The notes below the pieces were generated by a model that was given only the letters and a program-made list of their open reading frames with translations, ran no database searches and was not told the DNA's origin. Below, piece after piece: positions 1-7,341 of a stretch of 64,000 nucleotides of DNA; the first letter of the stretch is position 1; every line of letters begins with the position of its first letter. This DNA is from Paenibacillus rubinfantis (GTDB taxonomy: Bacteria; Bacillota; Bacilli; Paenibacillales; Paenibacillaceae), in contig NZ_LN909066.1 in NCBI RefSeq assembly GCF_001486505.1, positions 75,795-139,794 on the forward strand, read 5' to 3'. The position numbers and the translations under genes are program-made.

Positions 1-11
1 GTAATCCACAT

Positions 12-317
12 CTAAGGGTGTATAAGAGGCAGGCCTTGCGGCCCTGACGGCCCTACCGGGCCAGCCGTTCCCCGCGTTTCGCCCGGGCTTGGCGCTGGTC
101 CGTCGGTACGGGCCAGGCGCTCCAGCCGCCGCAGCTCCTTACGATAGCGCTCCAGAAGGCATACCGCTCGCCGGAGCTGGTTCCGTAAAGGAGTCCTGCT
201 CCCCTTCTTCCTCCGTCGGCGCTGTCCTTTAGCCGCACACCTCTTATTCCTTACGGCTGAAGCCCGCCGTTGAGGCAAGCGGATCGCCCCGCTTAGCCCG
301 CCTTTTTCCATCCCCAT
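12..317 (-). CDS. Short collagen-like, Arg/Lys-rich protein (putative spore-surface)
   Basis: A 101-aa ORF. The ATG at 317 is chosen because an AGGAGG sits at 332-327, nine bases upstream; in-frame ATGs at 326 and 311 fit less well. The first two thirds are strongly basic with a Leu/Arg-rich segment that could be helical. The C-terminus carries five Gly-X-Y triplets (GTA GPV GPS GPQ GLP) and then stops. Short collagen-like stretches of this kind are found in Bacillales exosporium-type proteins, often with DUF4183 domains, and a DUF4183 gene lies divergently just upstream. The collagen region is very short for a fibre-forming protein, so this may be a remnant or a small partner. Function is inferred from context only. 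Confidence 0.5.
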   Translation of the reverse strand: MGMEKGGLSGAIRLPQRRASAVRNKRCAAKGQRRRRKKGSRTPLRNQLRRAVCLLERYRKELRRLERLARTDGPAPSPGETRGTAGPVGPSGPQGLPLIHP

Positions 318-533
318 CCGCCTCATCCTCCTAACCAACAGGTCCCGCTCTCGTACCTTCCTCTCGTAACTTATGATCAGCCTGCCGGGAGCGCATGGGC
401 TAATCCCCCACCGAAACCCGTCCTAAAATTCCATGTTCAACAGAGGCTGTACGCCGTTTCTAATAACGCATTTTCAACATTAAATATGTTGTATCGAATC
501 TCTCGATACCATCCAAGAATAGGAGGTGAAGAT

Positions 534-947
534 ATGCCTGTAATTAAACCCGTGTTTACGGCCGTGGCTTCGGCTCCAGTCTCCTCCGGAGGCGCCGTCA
601 CAACGACGGTAACGCCGGCGGTCACTCGTTACTTCGCCACCTTGACAGCGGACATGATCGGCGGTACTGAAACCACCATCCCGGCCGCCAGCTTCGTGGA
701 CGACGCCGATGCCGCGATTACGGACCTGCCGGAGCTCACCGGAAGTGATTACTTTAACGTGTACATTAACGGCGTGATTCAGCAGGCCTCTTTGTCGACT
801 CTAACGACGGCGAGTCTGGTGCTGAGCACTGTGGAGTTAATCGCTGGAATCCCTGTCCAGCTTGAAGTCGGCAGCTTTGGCGGCGTTGCCTCCACCATCA
901 CAACCCAGCCGACAATCTCCGCGCCAACGATCACGATCATCACGTAA
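534..947 (+). CDS. DUF4183 domain-containing protein
   Basis: 137 aa, starting at ATG 534, which has AGGAGGTGAAG in front; the longer reading from 486 has no comparable site. The residues around 31-95 follow the DUF4183 pattern (TRYFATLTADMIGGTETTIP early, then a VYINGVIQQ motif). The protein is rich in Thr, Val and Ile and has no signal peptide. DUF4183 proteins are common, uncharacterised Bacillales proteins often linked to the spore surface and to collagen-like repeats; the divergent neighbour at 12-317 has such repeats. The role on the spore is inferred. The gene seems to be monocistronic. Confidence 0.75.
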   Translation: MPVIKPVFTAVASAPVSSGGAVTTTVTPAVTRYFATLTADMIGGTETTIPAASFVDDADAAITDLPELTGSDYFNVYINGVIQQASLSTLTTASLVLSTVELIAGIPVQLEVGSFGGVASTITTQPTISAPTITIIT

Positions 948-954
948 TCGCATA

Positions 955-984
955 TTGACGAGCAATCCCCCCATCGCATAAAAT
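955..984 (+). promoter_or_regulatory. Sigma-A-type promoter for the crcB operon
   Basis: TTGACG at 955-960 and TAAAAT at 979-984 are separated by 18 bases. Transcription would begin near 991, a few bases before the fluoride aptamer, which is where a riboswitch promoter should be. Confidence 0.55.
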
Positions 985-999
985 GGTGCCAACGCAACA

Positions 1000-1075
1000 A
1001 GGCGATGGAGTTCGCCTGAACCGCTCGATCGAGCTGATGACTCCTACCAGATGTTCTGGTAGGAGTCTGTCTATT
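1000..1075 (+). promoter_or_regulatory. Fluoride riboswitch (crcB motif)
   Basis: The segment starts with GGCGATGGAGTTCGCC (1001-1016), has the CTGATGACTCC core (1034 onward), and ends in a hairpin whose arms GACTCCTACCAG and CTGGTAGGAGTC pair at 1039-1067 before a short U-rich tail. This matches the well-known crcB/fluoride aptamer overlapping an intrinsic terminator. It is followed by two CrcB genes, the standard target. Fluoride binding is expected to prevent termination and switch on the exporters. Confidence 0.93.
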
Positions 1076-1093
1076 TTCAGGAGGTTGATCATC

Positions 1094-1483
1094 TTGAACA
1101 TCCTTGCACTCATTCTTGGAGGCTTTTTGGGAACGATATTCCGTTACGGGCTTTCCCTCTGGATTCCGTCGGCGGGAGCCTTTCCTCTGTCGATCCTGCT
1201 CATCAATTGGGCTGGATGCCTGTTCCTCGGCTGGTTATTTACCGTCGCTGGCATCCGAAAGCTCAACCCAAGCGTACGCATTGGCGCAGGAACGGGCTTT
1301 ACCGGTGCGTTTACGACATTCTCGACCTTCACGGTGCAAACCGTAGACGCCATACATACCGGCCACCTTGCGTTAGCACTCGCCTACCTGTTGGCCAGCC
1401 TGATCGGCGGTCTCTTGATGGCTTGGGTCGGCGTGGCTTTGGGCCATAAGACGTGCTCTTCTAAGGCGGGTGAACCCGTATGA
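1094..1483 (+). CDS. crcB: Fluoride efflux channel CrcB/Fluc, subunit 1
   Basis: 129 aa, a small four-helix membrane protein. The start is the TTG at 1094, behind GGAGG at 1080-1084; the upstream part of the open frame lies inside the riboswitch. Fluc family marks are visible: GxxGxxxRY near the N-terminus (GGFLGTIFRYG), the INWAGCLFLG segment (usually N-x-x-G), and GFTGAFTTFSTF, which holds the conserved Phe box and Thr residues lining the pore. Fluc channels are dual-topology dimers exporting fluoride. The next gene overlaps by ATGA, so the two products are probably the halves of a heterodimer. Control is by the fluoride riboswitch directly upstream. Confidence 0.92.
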   Translation: MNILALILGGFLGTIFRYGLSLWIPSAGAFPLSILLINWAGCLFLGWLFTVAGIRKLNPSVRIGAGTGFTGAFTTFSTFTVQTVDAIHTGHLALALAYLLASLIGGLLMAWVGVALGHKTCSSKAGEPV

Positions 1484-1848
1484 TCGGCATCGTTGGATTA
1501 GGCGGCGTTATCGGCACGCTTCTGCGTTATTATTTGGGACAATGGGTATCGTCCCGTGCGGCCCTGAGCGGCACGCGATTTCCCTGGGGAACTTGGATTA
1601 TCAATCTCAGCGGCTCCCTGCTGCTTGGTGTCTTATCCGGACTCCATGCGCGGGGCTCCCTGCCTGACTGGACCTGGTTGATGTTAGGGACCGGATTCTG
1701 CGGGGCGTATACGACCTTCTCCACCTTTGGTTATGAGACAGTGACGCTCATCGGGAAGGGGCATAAAGTCCAAGCCATCCTATATGTGCTCACCTCGGCC
1801 TTTCTTGGTGTGGCCTTCGCTTGGTTAGGTGGCTGGCTGGCCGCCTAA
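1480..1848 (+). CDS. crcB: Fluoride efflux channel CrcB/Fluc, subunit 2
   Basis: 122 aa, start ATG 1480 overlapping the previous stop (ATGA), implying translational coupling. It has the same Fluc landmarks as its neighbour: GGVIGTLLRYYLG, WIINLSGSLLLG and GFCGAYTTFSTFGYE. Four hydrophobic helices are evident. Paired crcB genes are common in Bacillales and normally encode two subunits of opposite orientation that assemble as a heterodimeric fluoride channel; that arrangement is inferred here from the tandem overlap and the shared riboswitch. Confidence 0.92.
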   Translation: MIGIVGLGGVIGTLLRYYLGQWVSSRAALSGTRFPWGTWIINLSGSLLLGVLSGLHARGSLPDWTWLMLGTGFCGAYTTFSTFGYETVTLIGKGHKVQAILYVLTSAFLGVAFAWLGGWLAA

Positions 1849-1956
1849 ATCCCATGCCTAACTCAGCGGGGACATATGCCCTAATAACGATCACCCGTAC
1901 CGGCGTCTGCATACAATACAGCAAATCCGCAAACATGCGAGAAAAGGTGATTTCTT

Positions 1957-3060
1957 TTGGCCAGTTTTCGTAAAGCTTATTTGCTGAAACAGCGTATTGC
2001 CGGAAACATGCTAAAGAAGAACGGAGTCCATGGCGTTGGCGTTGGCTTGCGTGACCCCAGGCACCCCAAACGCGGCGCGGCGATCATCGTGTATGCCGAT
2101 GCCTTGTCCACCGCCGCCTCCTCTAAAAAAAAAGCAACCTCAAAGCGCACCACCGCTCTGCCTCGCTATTTGAAGCCCCGAGCCGGGGTACCGTTTCGCG
2201 TCGTTCGATCTCCTCGCTTCTGCAAACGAGGCGGGAGCGGAAACGGCAGTAAGTTCACCCGCCGAATCCGACCGGTCGTGGCCGGATACAGCGTGGGCAC
2301 GGCGGATTCCTCCGGCACCGTTGGTTTGATCGTGAGCAGTGATCCCTCCGGATGCAGCCGTCTCATCCTCAGCAACAACCACGTCCTTGTCGATAATAAT
2401 ACCCGACGTTTCTCGGCCACGCTCCAGCCGGGCGGCGCCGATGGAGGGACAGCCGCCCATGACCGGATCGGTCAGTTAGAACGTTTTACCAAGTTAAGCC
2501 AAAAACGTGCGAACTATCTGGATGCAGCTACCGCCAGACCTTTTAGACGTTCTTTACTGAAACCCGCTTACGCCGTCTTTGGTATCGTCCCCGGCCATGT
2601 CCGCACCTACAAAGTGGGGGACCAATTTAAGAAAGTTGGCCGGACGACAGGGGTTGTCACCGGTCAGGTGGAATCGATCCATACCGACGTCCAGGTCGAT
2701 TACGGAGATTACGGCAATTTGGGAACGATCACCTTCAAGGACCAGAGCGTGATCCGCGGCAAACGGCCGGTTTCCCTGGAAGGCGACTCCGGTTCCGTAT
2801 GGCTGACGAGGAAAGGCAATCTCGCGGCAGCGGTGAATTTTGCCGGGTCGGAGAACGGCATGCTGTCCATCTCTTATCCCATCGAGTGGTTTATGCAGGT
2901 CTTTGGCGCGCGTGTAGCTCGCCCCGGATCGAGGGGGCTGCAACGAGCCCAGCGAGGCAAAAATGGCAAATACATGTGTATTCGGCCATTGCCTGCGAAG
3001 CTGGTCAAATCCCTTCGCCCGATTACCGCTCCCTCCCGTCCTCTCCGTCAGCGTCCATAA
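1957..3060 (+). CDS. Trypsin-like serine peptidase (chymotrypsin fold)
   Basis: 367 aa, starting at TTG 1957 with AAGGTGA just upstream. There is no obvious signal peptide; the N-terminal 90 residues are basic. A chymotrypsin-type core runs from about residue 105: the His motif is in LILSNNHVL, a candidate Asp lies in the RANYLDAATARP segment, and the nucleophile is in the classic GDSGSVW near residue 280. A VGRTTG motif before a beta strand also fits this fold. The layout resembles bacterial relatives of plant Nal1-type peptidases, which are poorly characterised. It stands alone, ending at a bidirectional terminator shared with the convergent sigma factor. Substrate unknown; the catalytic Asp assignment is tentative. 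Confidence 0.7.
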   Translation: MASFRKAYLLKQRIAGNMLKKNGVHGVGVGLRDPRHPKRGAAIIVYADALSTAASSKKKATSKRTTALPRYLKPRAGVPFRVVRSPRFCKRGGSGNGSKFTRRIRPVVAGYSVGTADSSGTVGLIVSSDPSGCSRLILSNNHVLVDNNTRRFSATLQPGGADGGTAAHDRIGQLERFTKLSQKRANYLDAATARPFRRSLLKPAYAVFGIVPGHVRTYKVGDQFKKVGRTTGVVTGQVESIHTDVQVDYGDYGNLGTITFKDQSVIRGKRPVSLEGDSGSVWLTRKGNLAAAVNFAGSENGMLSISYPIEWFMQVFGARVARPGSRGLQRAQRGKNGKYMCIRPLPAKLVKSLRPITAPSRPLRQRP

Positions 3061-3062
3061 TC

Positions 3063-3099
3063 AAAAAGCTCCCTAAGGGGAATCCTTAGGGAGCTTACG
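3063..3099. terminator. Bidirectional intrinsic terminator
   Basis: Arms AAGCTCCCTAAGG and CCTTAGGGAGCTT pair around a GGAAT loop between two convergent genes, the peptidase (+) and the sigma factor (-). Confidence 0.85.
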
Positions 3100-3102
3100 A
3101 TG

Positions 3103-3996
3103 TTATTCCATAAAATCCTTCAGCCGCTTACTGCGGCTTGGATGCCGCAATTTGCGCAGCGCCTTGGCTTCAATTTGGCGGATCCGTTCCCGGGTGACGC
3201 CAAATTCCTTGCCGACCTCTTCCAAGGTCCGCGTCCGGCCGTCATCCATGCCGAAACGCAGCCGCAACACGTTCTCCTCACGCTCGGTCAGCGTATCCAA
3301 TACTTCTTCCAATTGCTCCTTCAACAGCTCATACGCCGCGGCTTCCGCTGGGGCTGGAGCATCGTGATCCTCGATGAAATCACCTAAGTTCGAATCGTTC
3401 TCTTCCCCGATCGGTGTTTCCAGTGAGACCGGTTCTTGTGCGATCTTCATGATCTCCCGTACCTTATCCGGTGTCAGATCCATCTCCTTGGCGATTTCCT
3501 CCGGAGTTGGTTCACGTCCGATTTCCTGAAGCAGTTGCCGAGAGATGCGGATCAGCTTGTTGATGGTTTCCACCATATGCACCGGAATGCGGATCGTTCT
3601 AGCCTGGTCGGCGATCGCCCGGGTGATGGCTTGGCGAATCCACCATGTGGCGTAGGTACTGAACTTAAATCCTTTTGAATAATCGAACTTCTCCACCGCT
3701 TTGATAAGGCCCATGTTGCCTTCCTGAATCAAGTCCAGAAAGACCATCCCGCGCCCGACATAACGGCGAGCGATACTCACAACCAGACGGAGGTTCGCTT
3801 CAGCAAGACGGCGCTTGGCTTCCTCGTCGCCGTTCTCGATACGTTGCGCAAGTTGGATTTCCTCTTCAGCGGATAACAGAGGCACCCGTCCGATTTCTTT
3901 CAAATACATTCTTACCGGGTCGTCGATCTTAATTCCTGGCGGTAACGTCAGATCATCGGTGTATTCCATTTCGTTATGCTTCAAGTCCTCTGTCAT
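3103..3996 (-). CDS. SigA/RpoD-like sigma-70 factor lacking region 1.1
   Basis: 297 aa from the MTEDLK start (3996); an in-frame upstream Met at 4041 adds a hydrophobic run and is less likely. Regions 1.2 to 4.2 are all present: DPVRMYLKEIGRVPLL (1.2), NLRLVVSIARRYVGRG and LDLIQEGNMGLIKAVEKFDY (2.1-2.2), FSTYATWWIRQAITRA (2.3-2.4), the EPVSLETPIG segment (3.2), and the VTRERIRQIEAKALRKLRHP helix-turn-helix (4.2). It is close to primary SigA, but primary SigA proteins of Bacillales are about 370-380 aa and start with region 1.1, absent here. There is no dnaG neighbour, so this is probably a second, group-2-like paralog. Without region 1.1 it may bind DNA more freely. Confidence 0.88.
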   Translation of the reverse strand: MTEDLKHNEMEYTDDLTLPPGIKIDDPVRMYLKEIGRVPLLSAEEEIQLAQRIENGDEEAKRRLAEANLRLVVSIARRYVGRGMVFLDLIQEGNMGLIKAVEKFDYSKGFKFSTYATWWIRQAITRAIADQARTIRIPVHMVETINKLIRISRQLLQEIGREPTPEEIAKEMDLTPDKVREIMKIAQEPVSLETPIGEENDSNLGDFIEDHDAPAPAEAAAYELLKEQLEEVLDTLTEREENVLRLRFGMDDGRTRTLEEVGKEFGVTRERIRQIEAKALRKLRHPSRSKRLKDFME

Positions 3997-4069
3997 CTTC
4001 CAGACCCCCACCCTAAAAAATGAAAAAATTGCGAAAACCATTCTATATCTCTAAGACCTGTATATCCAT

Positions 4070-4098
4070 TTGACAAATGATTGGTATTATGCTATTAT
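4070..4098 (+). promoter_or_regulatory. Consensus sigma-A promoter for a small transcript
   Basis: A perfect TTGACA (4070-4075), 17-base spacer and TATTAT (4093-4098) on the plus strand, in a gap whose flanking genes both read minus. It cannot serve either neighbour. Confidence 0.65.
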
Positions 4099-4104
4099 TG
4101 AGGA

Positions 4105-4232
4105 GATTATTGCGTGAATGCTTGATGAGTGGCTATCCGTCATTTTACCACAGTTTATTAGGTTATACAAGTTTTATTTTTTTATTATGTTCATGGAACG
4201 AGACGCTGATCCCCGAGGATCAGCGTTTTTTG
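4105..4232 (+). ncRNA. Candidate small RNA of about 125 nt
   Basis: The segment begins at the expected start site of the 4070-4098 promoter and ends at a strong intrinsic terminator: arms ACGCTGATCC and GGATCAGCGT at about 4202-4227, followed by TTTTTT. The middle is AT-rich. Open frames starting at 4118 or 4126 run through the terminator and lack a good ribosome binding site, so a non-coding product is the simpler reading. It is antisense to nothing recognisable; it lies between the sigma factor and the DsbA-like gene. No known RNA family was recognised. Confidence 0.45.
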
Positions 4233-4233
4233 C
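4202..4233 (+). terminator. Intrinsic terminator of the candidate small RNA
   Basis: Hairpin of ten base pairs with a short CCGA loop and a run of six T on the plus strand only, so it ends plus-strand transcription. Confidence 0.75.
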
Positions 4234-4262
4234 GTTCCTCTATTCTTCTTATTCGACGGAGG

Positions 4263-4901
4263 CTACTCCCGATCCTCCCAAGCCCGCAATAATGCCCCTT
4301 GAAAAATTTCCAAAGGCTGAGCTCCGGACACTGCATACTTGCCCCGAAGCACGAAGAAGGGTACACCGCGGATCCCCAGCCGTCTTGCCTCATTTTCATC
4401 CTCGCGGACCGCGTCGGCATACGCATTTTGCTCCAGTATCTCCCGAACGGCAGAGCCTTCCAGGCCCACCTCTTCGGCTAAACGCACTAATGTTTCCCGT
4501 TCACCGATGTGCTGGGAATCCGTAAAATAAGCCTTGAACAAACGCTCATTCATTTCCTTGGCTTTCCCCTGTTCCCCGGCATAGTGCGCCAACCGATGGG
4601 CATCAAATGTATTTGTCGGCACGATCGTATCAAAGTGATACGTCAGCCCTTCCGCTTGAGCCTGCTGAGCCACATTATGATTCGACTCCTGCGCCTGCTG
4701 CAAGCTGAGGCCGTATTTGACCGCCAACAGTTCATGGATACTCGATTCCGTATCCTTAGGGGCTCCTGGATCCAACTCAAAGCTGCGGTATACGATTTCG
4801 ATTTCATTCCGGTGATCAAATAATTCCAACGCCTTCTCCAAACGGCGCTTGCCGATGTAACAAAACGGACAGACAAAATCCGACCATATCTCGATTTTCA
4901 A
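4263..4901 (-). CDS. DsbA family oxidoreductase (FrnE-like)
   Basis: 212 aa, starting at a TTG (4901) behind AAGGAGGAG. The CPFC active-site motif is at residues 11-14 (SDFVCPFCYIGKRRLE), and the cis-proline loop appears near residue 180 as IRGVPFFVL. The central helical insertion and length fit the FrnE/2-hydroxychromene-2-carboxylate isomerase-like branch of DsbA, cytoplasmic thiol-disulfide proteins without signal peptide. The 51-aa gene at 4932-5087 ends 30 bases upstream, in the same direction, and probably shares the transcript. Substrate unknown; oxidoreductase assignment is firm. Confidence 0.87.
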   Translation of the reverse strand: MKIEIWSDFVCPFCYIGKRRLEKALELFDHRNEIEIVYRSFELDPGAPKDTESSIHELLAVKYGLSLQQAQESNHNVAQQAQAEGLTYHFDTIVPTNTFDAHRLAHYAGEQGKAKEMNERLFKAYFTDSQHIGERETLVRLAEEVGLEGSAVREILEQNAYADAVREDENEARRLGIRGVPFFVLRGKYAVSGAQPLEIFQGALLRAWEDRE

Positions 4902-4931
4902 GTTAAACTCCTCCTTTTGCCAAAAGCTCCT

Positions 4932-5087
4932 TTACCGGATTAGTCCCCATTCACGAGCCTGCTCCTCAGTAAGGATAAATTGTTCCTTCTCCCAAACCTC
5001 GTCCTCTTTCGTCAAACCAAACGCAGCGCTGACTTGCGGCCAGATGCCCTTTTCCACCGCTTCACATTGCGTAATGATAATTTTCAC
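4932..5087 (-). CDS. Small conserved-looking 51-aa protein
   Basis: A short gene of 51 codons from GTG 5087, with GGAGGG and AAGGG motifs upstream on the minus strand, to TAA at 4932. The product begins MKIIITQCEAVEKGIWPQVS and ends in an acidic helix with LTEEQAREWGLIR. It has two Trp and a balanced amphipathic composition, uncommon for a random frame. It sits 30 bases in front of the DsbA-like gene and probably forms an operon with it. I do not recognise a family with certainty. Confidence 0.6.
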   Translation of the reverse strand: MKIIITQCEAVEKGIWPQVSAAFGLTKEDEVWEKEQFILTEEQAREWGLIR

Positions 5088-5295
5088 CTCGGGCCCTTCC
5101 CTCCGAATCCAAGTTTGTCACTTAAGATTACCCGAATGAATCAGCTTCAAACGTTTCCGCGAACGGTTACCTCATCCCAATCTATATGGAAATTCTATGC
5201 GTTTATGCAGCGCTTCATTTTGCAAGATGTGACTTGCCCGTCCAAGGCGGCTATAATAAACGGGAAGGATATCTTTTCCATAAGAGGTGATTGGA

Positions 5296-5982
5296 ATGAA
5301 AATTACTTATTGGGGACACTCCTGCATCCAGATTGACACGGGAAAGCATCGGCTCATCATCGATCCTTATCTTACCGAGAACCCGTTGGCCGCAGCTGCA
5401 GCCGATGACATTCAAGCCGATTATGTCCTTCTGACCCACGGCCACTCCGACCATATCGCCGATGCGGAAAGCATCGCCCGGCGGAACAACGCGCCGATCC
5501 TCGCCATCGTCGAGCTGGCGGACTTCTTCGCCGGCGCCGGCCTGCAAACCGTAGGCATGAACCTCGGCGGATCCCGTACGTTCCCCTTTGGGAAAATAAA
5601 ATGGGTACCAGCGCTTCACAGCTCGTCCGTAAACCAGGATGGCGTGAACCTGTATCTTGGCGTGGCGGCGGGCATTCTGCTCGACTTGGACGGATTTACG
5701 GTGTACCATGCCGGGGATACCGCTTTGTTCAGCGATATGAAGCTGGTAAGCTCCCGGCGTCCGGTCGATTTGGCCTTTCTGCCGATCGGCGACCATTTTA
5801 CGATGGGACCGGAGGATGCGCTGACCGCAGCCGAATGGATCGGTGCCAAGCACGTTGTTCCCGTGCACTACAATACGTTTGACGCCATCGCTCAAGACGG
5901 CGAACAATTCGCGGCTGAGCTTAAGCGCATCGGCATTCAAGGCCACGCCCTGAAGCCGGGGGATTCCCTAGATAGCTTCTAG
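5296..5982 (+). CDS. UPF0173 metal-dependent hydrolase (YtkL-like)
   Basis: 228 aa, start ATG 5296 behind AAGAGGTGA. It is a compact metallo-beta-lactamase-fold protein: MKITYWGHSC at the start, the zinc motif LLTHGHSDHIAD near residue 50, a third His in the LHSS segment, VYHAGDT near residue 140 (bridging Asp), and HVVPVHYNTF near residue 195. These are the hallmarks of UPF0173, whose Bacillus member is YtkL. Substrate is unknown. It is monocistronic, followed by a strong terminator. Confidence 0.9.
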   Translation: MKITYWGHSCIQIDTGKHRLIIDPYLTENPLAAAAADDIQADYVLLTHGHSDHIADAESIARRNNAPILAIVELADFFAGAGLQTVGMNLGGSRTFPFGKIKWVPALHSSSVNQDGVNLYLGVAAGILLDLDGFTVYHAGDTALFSDMKLVSSRRPVDLAFLPIGDHFTMGPEDALTAAEWIGAKHVVPVHYNTFDAIAQDGEQFAAELKRIGIQGHALKPGDSLDSF

Positions 5983-5999
5983 GCAATAAACGAATGAAT

Positions 6000-6041
6000 G
6001 ACAGCAAATTGTTGCACTTTGCAACAATTTGCTGTTTTTTA
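6000..6041 (+). terminator. Intrinsic terminator after the UPF0173 gene
   Basis: Perfect 14-bp arms CAGCAAATTGTTGC and GCAACAATTTGCTG with a five-base loop, followed by TTTTTT on the plus strand. Confidence 0.9.
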
Positions 6042-7292
6042 ATCCGCCAGTTCTTTCCCTCGCGTCTCCGTCCCTAACCAGAACACGGCGATAGCACCGA
6101 TTAGAATCGTCACGAAAAACATCCAGAAGATGCCACCAATAGCGAATTCCCGCGCAACCATCATTCCGACCAGATACGGGGCAATAATCCCGCCAACTCG
6201 GCCAAACGAAGCCGCCAGGCCAACGCCGGTCGAACGCACCCGGGTTGGGTACAATTCCGGCGTATAGGCGTACATGCCGCCCCAAGCTCCAAGATTAAAG
6301 AAGGACAAGCAGATCCCCGCCGCGATCAGCATACCTTCGCTGGTGGCGTTCCCAAACCAAGCGGCACTTGCCGCGGTCAGCAGCAAGTACAACACCAGCA
6401 CGAATTTCCGGCCAAACTTCTCAATGAAATAAGCAGCCGTGAAGTACCCCGGCAACTGCGCCAACGTCATGATCAGCACATACTCGAAGCTTTTGACCAG
6501 GCTGAAACCTTTCAGCACCATCACCGAAGGCAGCCACAAGAACATGCCGTAGTACGAGAAAACGACCGTAAACCACAAAATCCAAAGCATCACGGTCGAG
6601 CGGCGATGCGGGGCCGCCCACACCGACTTGAACCTTTCGCCAAAGGAAGGCCCTTGCTCTTTCCCCCGCCCGGCTTGCTCCTTAAACCGAACCGGGTCCT
6701 GGATCGACTTGCGCAAATACAAGGCGTATAACGCAGGCACGGCGCCGATAATAAATGCCGCTTGCCATCCATAATCCGGGATGACGAAATAGGAGATCAG
6801 TGCAGAGGCAATCCAGCCTGCGGCCCAGAAGCTCTCCAGCAAAACAACGGCTCGCCCGCGTTCCCGGGCCGGCACCGATTCGGATACCAGCGTGGAAGCG
6901 ACCGGCAATTCTCCACCTAGCCCAAAGCCGGCAATAAACCGCAGGATGCACAGCACTGCAAAGCTCGTCGCGGCGGCCGACAAGCCGCTGGCAACGGAGA
7001 AAATCAGCAAGGTCCACAGCAATACCGATTTGCGGCCAAACTTGTCCGCCATATAACCGGCGATCGCTGCACCAAACGCCATCCCCACCGAATTAATCGC
7101 CGTAAAAAAACCGGTCTGCTGCGGCGTTAAGCTCCACTCCACCGCTAGGGCAGCGGCAATAAACGAAATGATCCCAACATCCATCGCGTCAAACATCCAG
7201 CTGAGTCCGGCACTAAACAGCAGTTTCCGCCGTGTTGAAGCGGGTTTTCCAGATACGGCCTGTTCCTGAGCGTTCAAACGTTTCGCCCCCAA
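6039..7292 (-). CDS. naiP: MFS transporter, niacin/nicotinamide (NaiP/YceI) type
   Basis: 417 aa with about twelve membrane helices. It has the MFS loop motif GYMADKFGRKSVLL after helix 2, the RFIAGFGLGGELPVASTLVSE signature in helices 4-5 and a GMYAYTPELYPTRVRSTGVG motif in the second half. The N-terminal WMFDAMDVGIISFI and the FGLGGELPVAS region closely recall Bacillus subtilis YceI/NaiP, a niacin transporter, as I remember it; related aromatic-acid and sugar transporters remain possible. The TTG at 7292 is the longest start; TTG 7275 behind GGGGGCG is an alternative. It is transcribed alone, convergent with the UPF0173 gene. Confidence 0.72.
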   Translation of the reverse strand: MGAKRLNAQEQAVSGKPASTRRKLLFSAGLSWMFDAMDVGIISFIAAALAVEWSLTPQQTGFFTAINSVGMAFGAAIAGYMADKFGRKSVLLWTLLIFSVASGLSAAATSFAVLCILRFIAGFGLGGELPVASTLVSESVPARERGRAVVLLESFWAAGWIASALISYFVIPDYGWQAAFIIGAVPALYALYLRKSIQDPVRFKEQAGRGKEQGPSFGERFKSVWAAPHRRSTVMLWILWFTVVFSYYGMFLWLPSVMVLKGFSLVKSFEYVLIMTLAQLPGYFTAAYFIEKFGRKFVLVLYLLLTAASAAWFGNATSEGMLIAAGICLSFFNLGAWGGMYAYTPELYPTRVRSTGVGLAASFGRVGGIIAPYLVGMMVAREFAIGGIFWMFFVTILIGAIAVFWLGTETRGKELAD

Positions 7293-7341
7293 TCCAAACT
7301 TGTTCTCTCTGTAGCTTAACCAACATCACGGTTGATCCATG

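Noticed and set aside
4118..4525. 135-aa plus-strand open frame
   Set aside because: It reads through a strong terminator and across the antisense of the DsbA-like gene; no ribosome binding site.
5251..5946. 231-aa minus-strand open frame
   Set aside because: It is the antisense of the UPF0173 hydrolase, which carries the HGHSDH metal motif and a good start.
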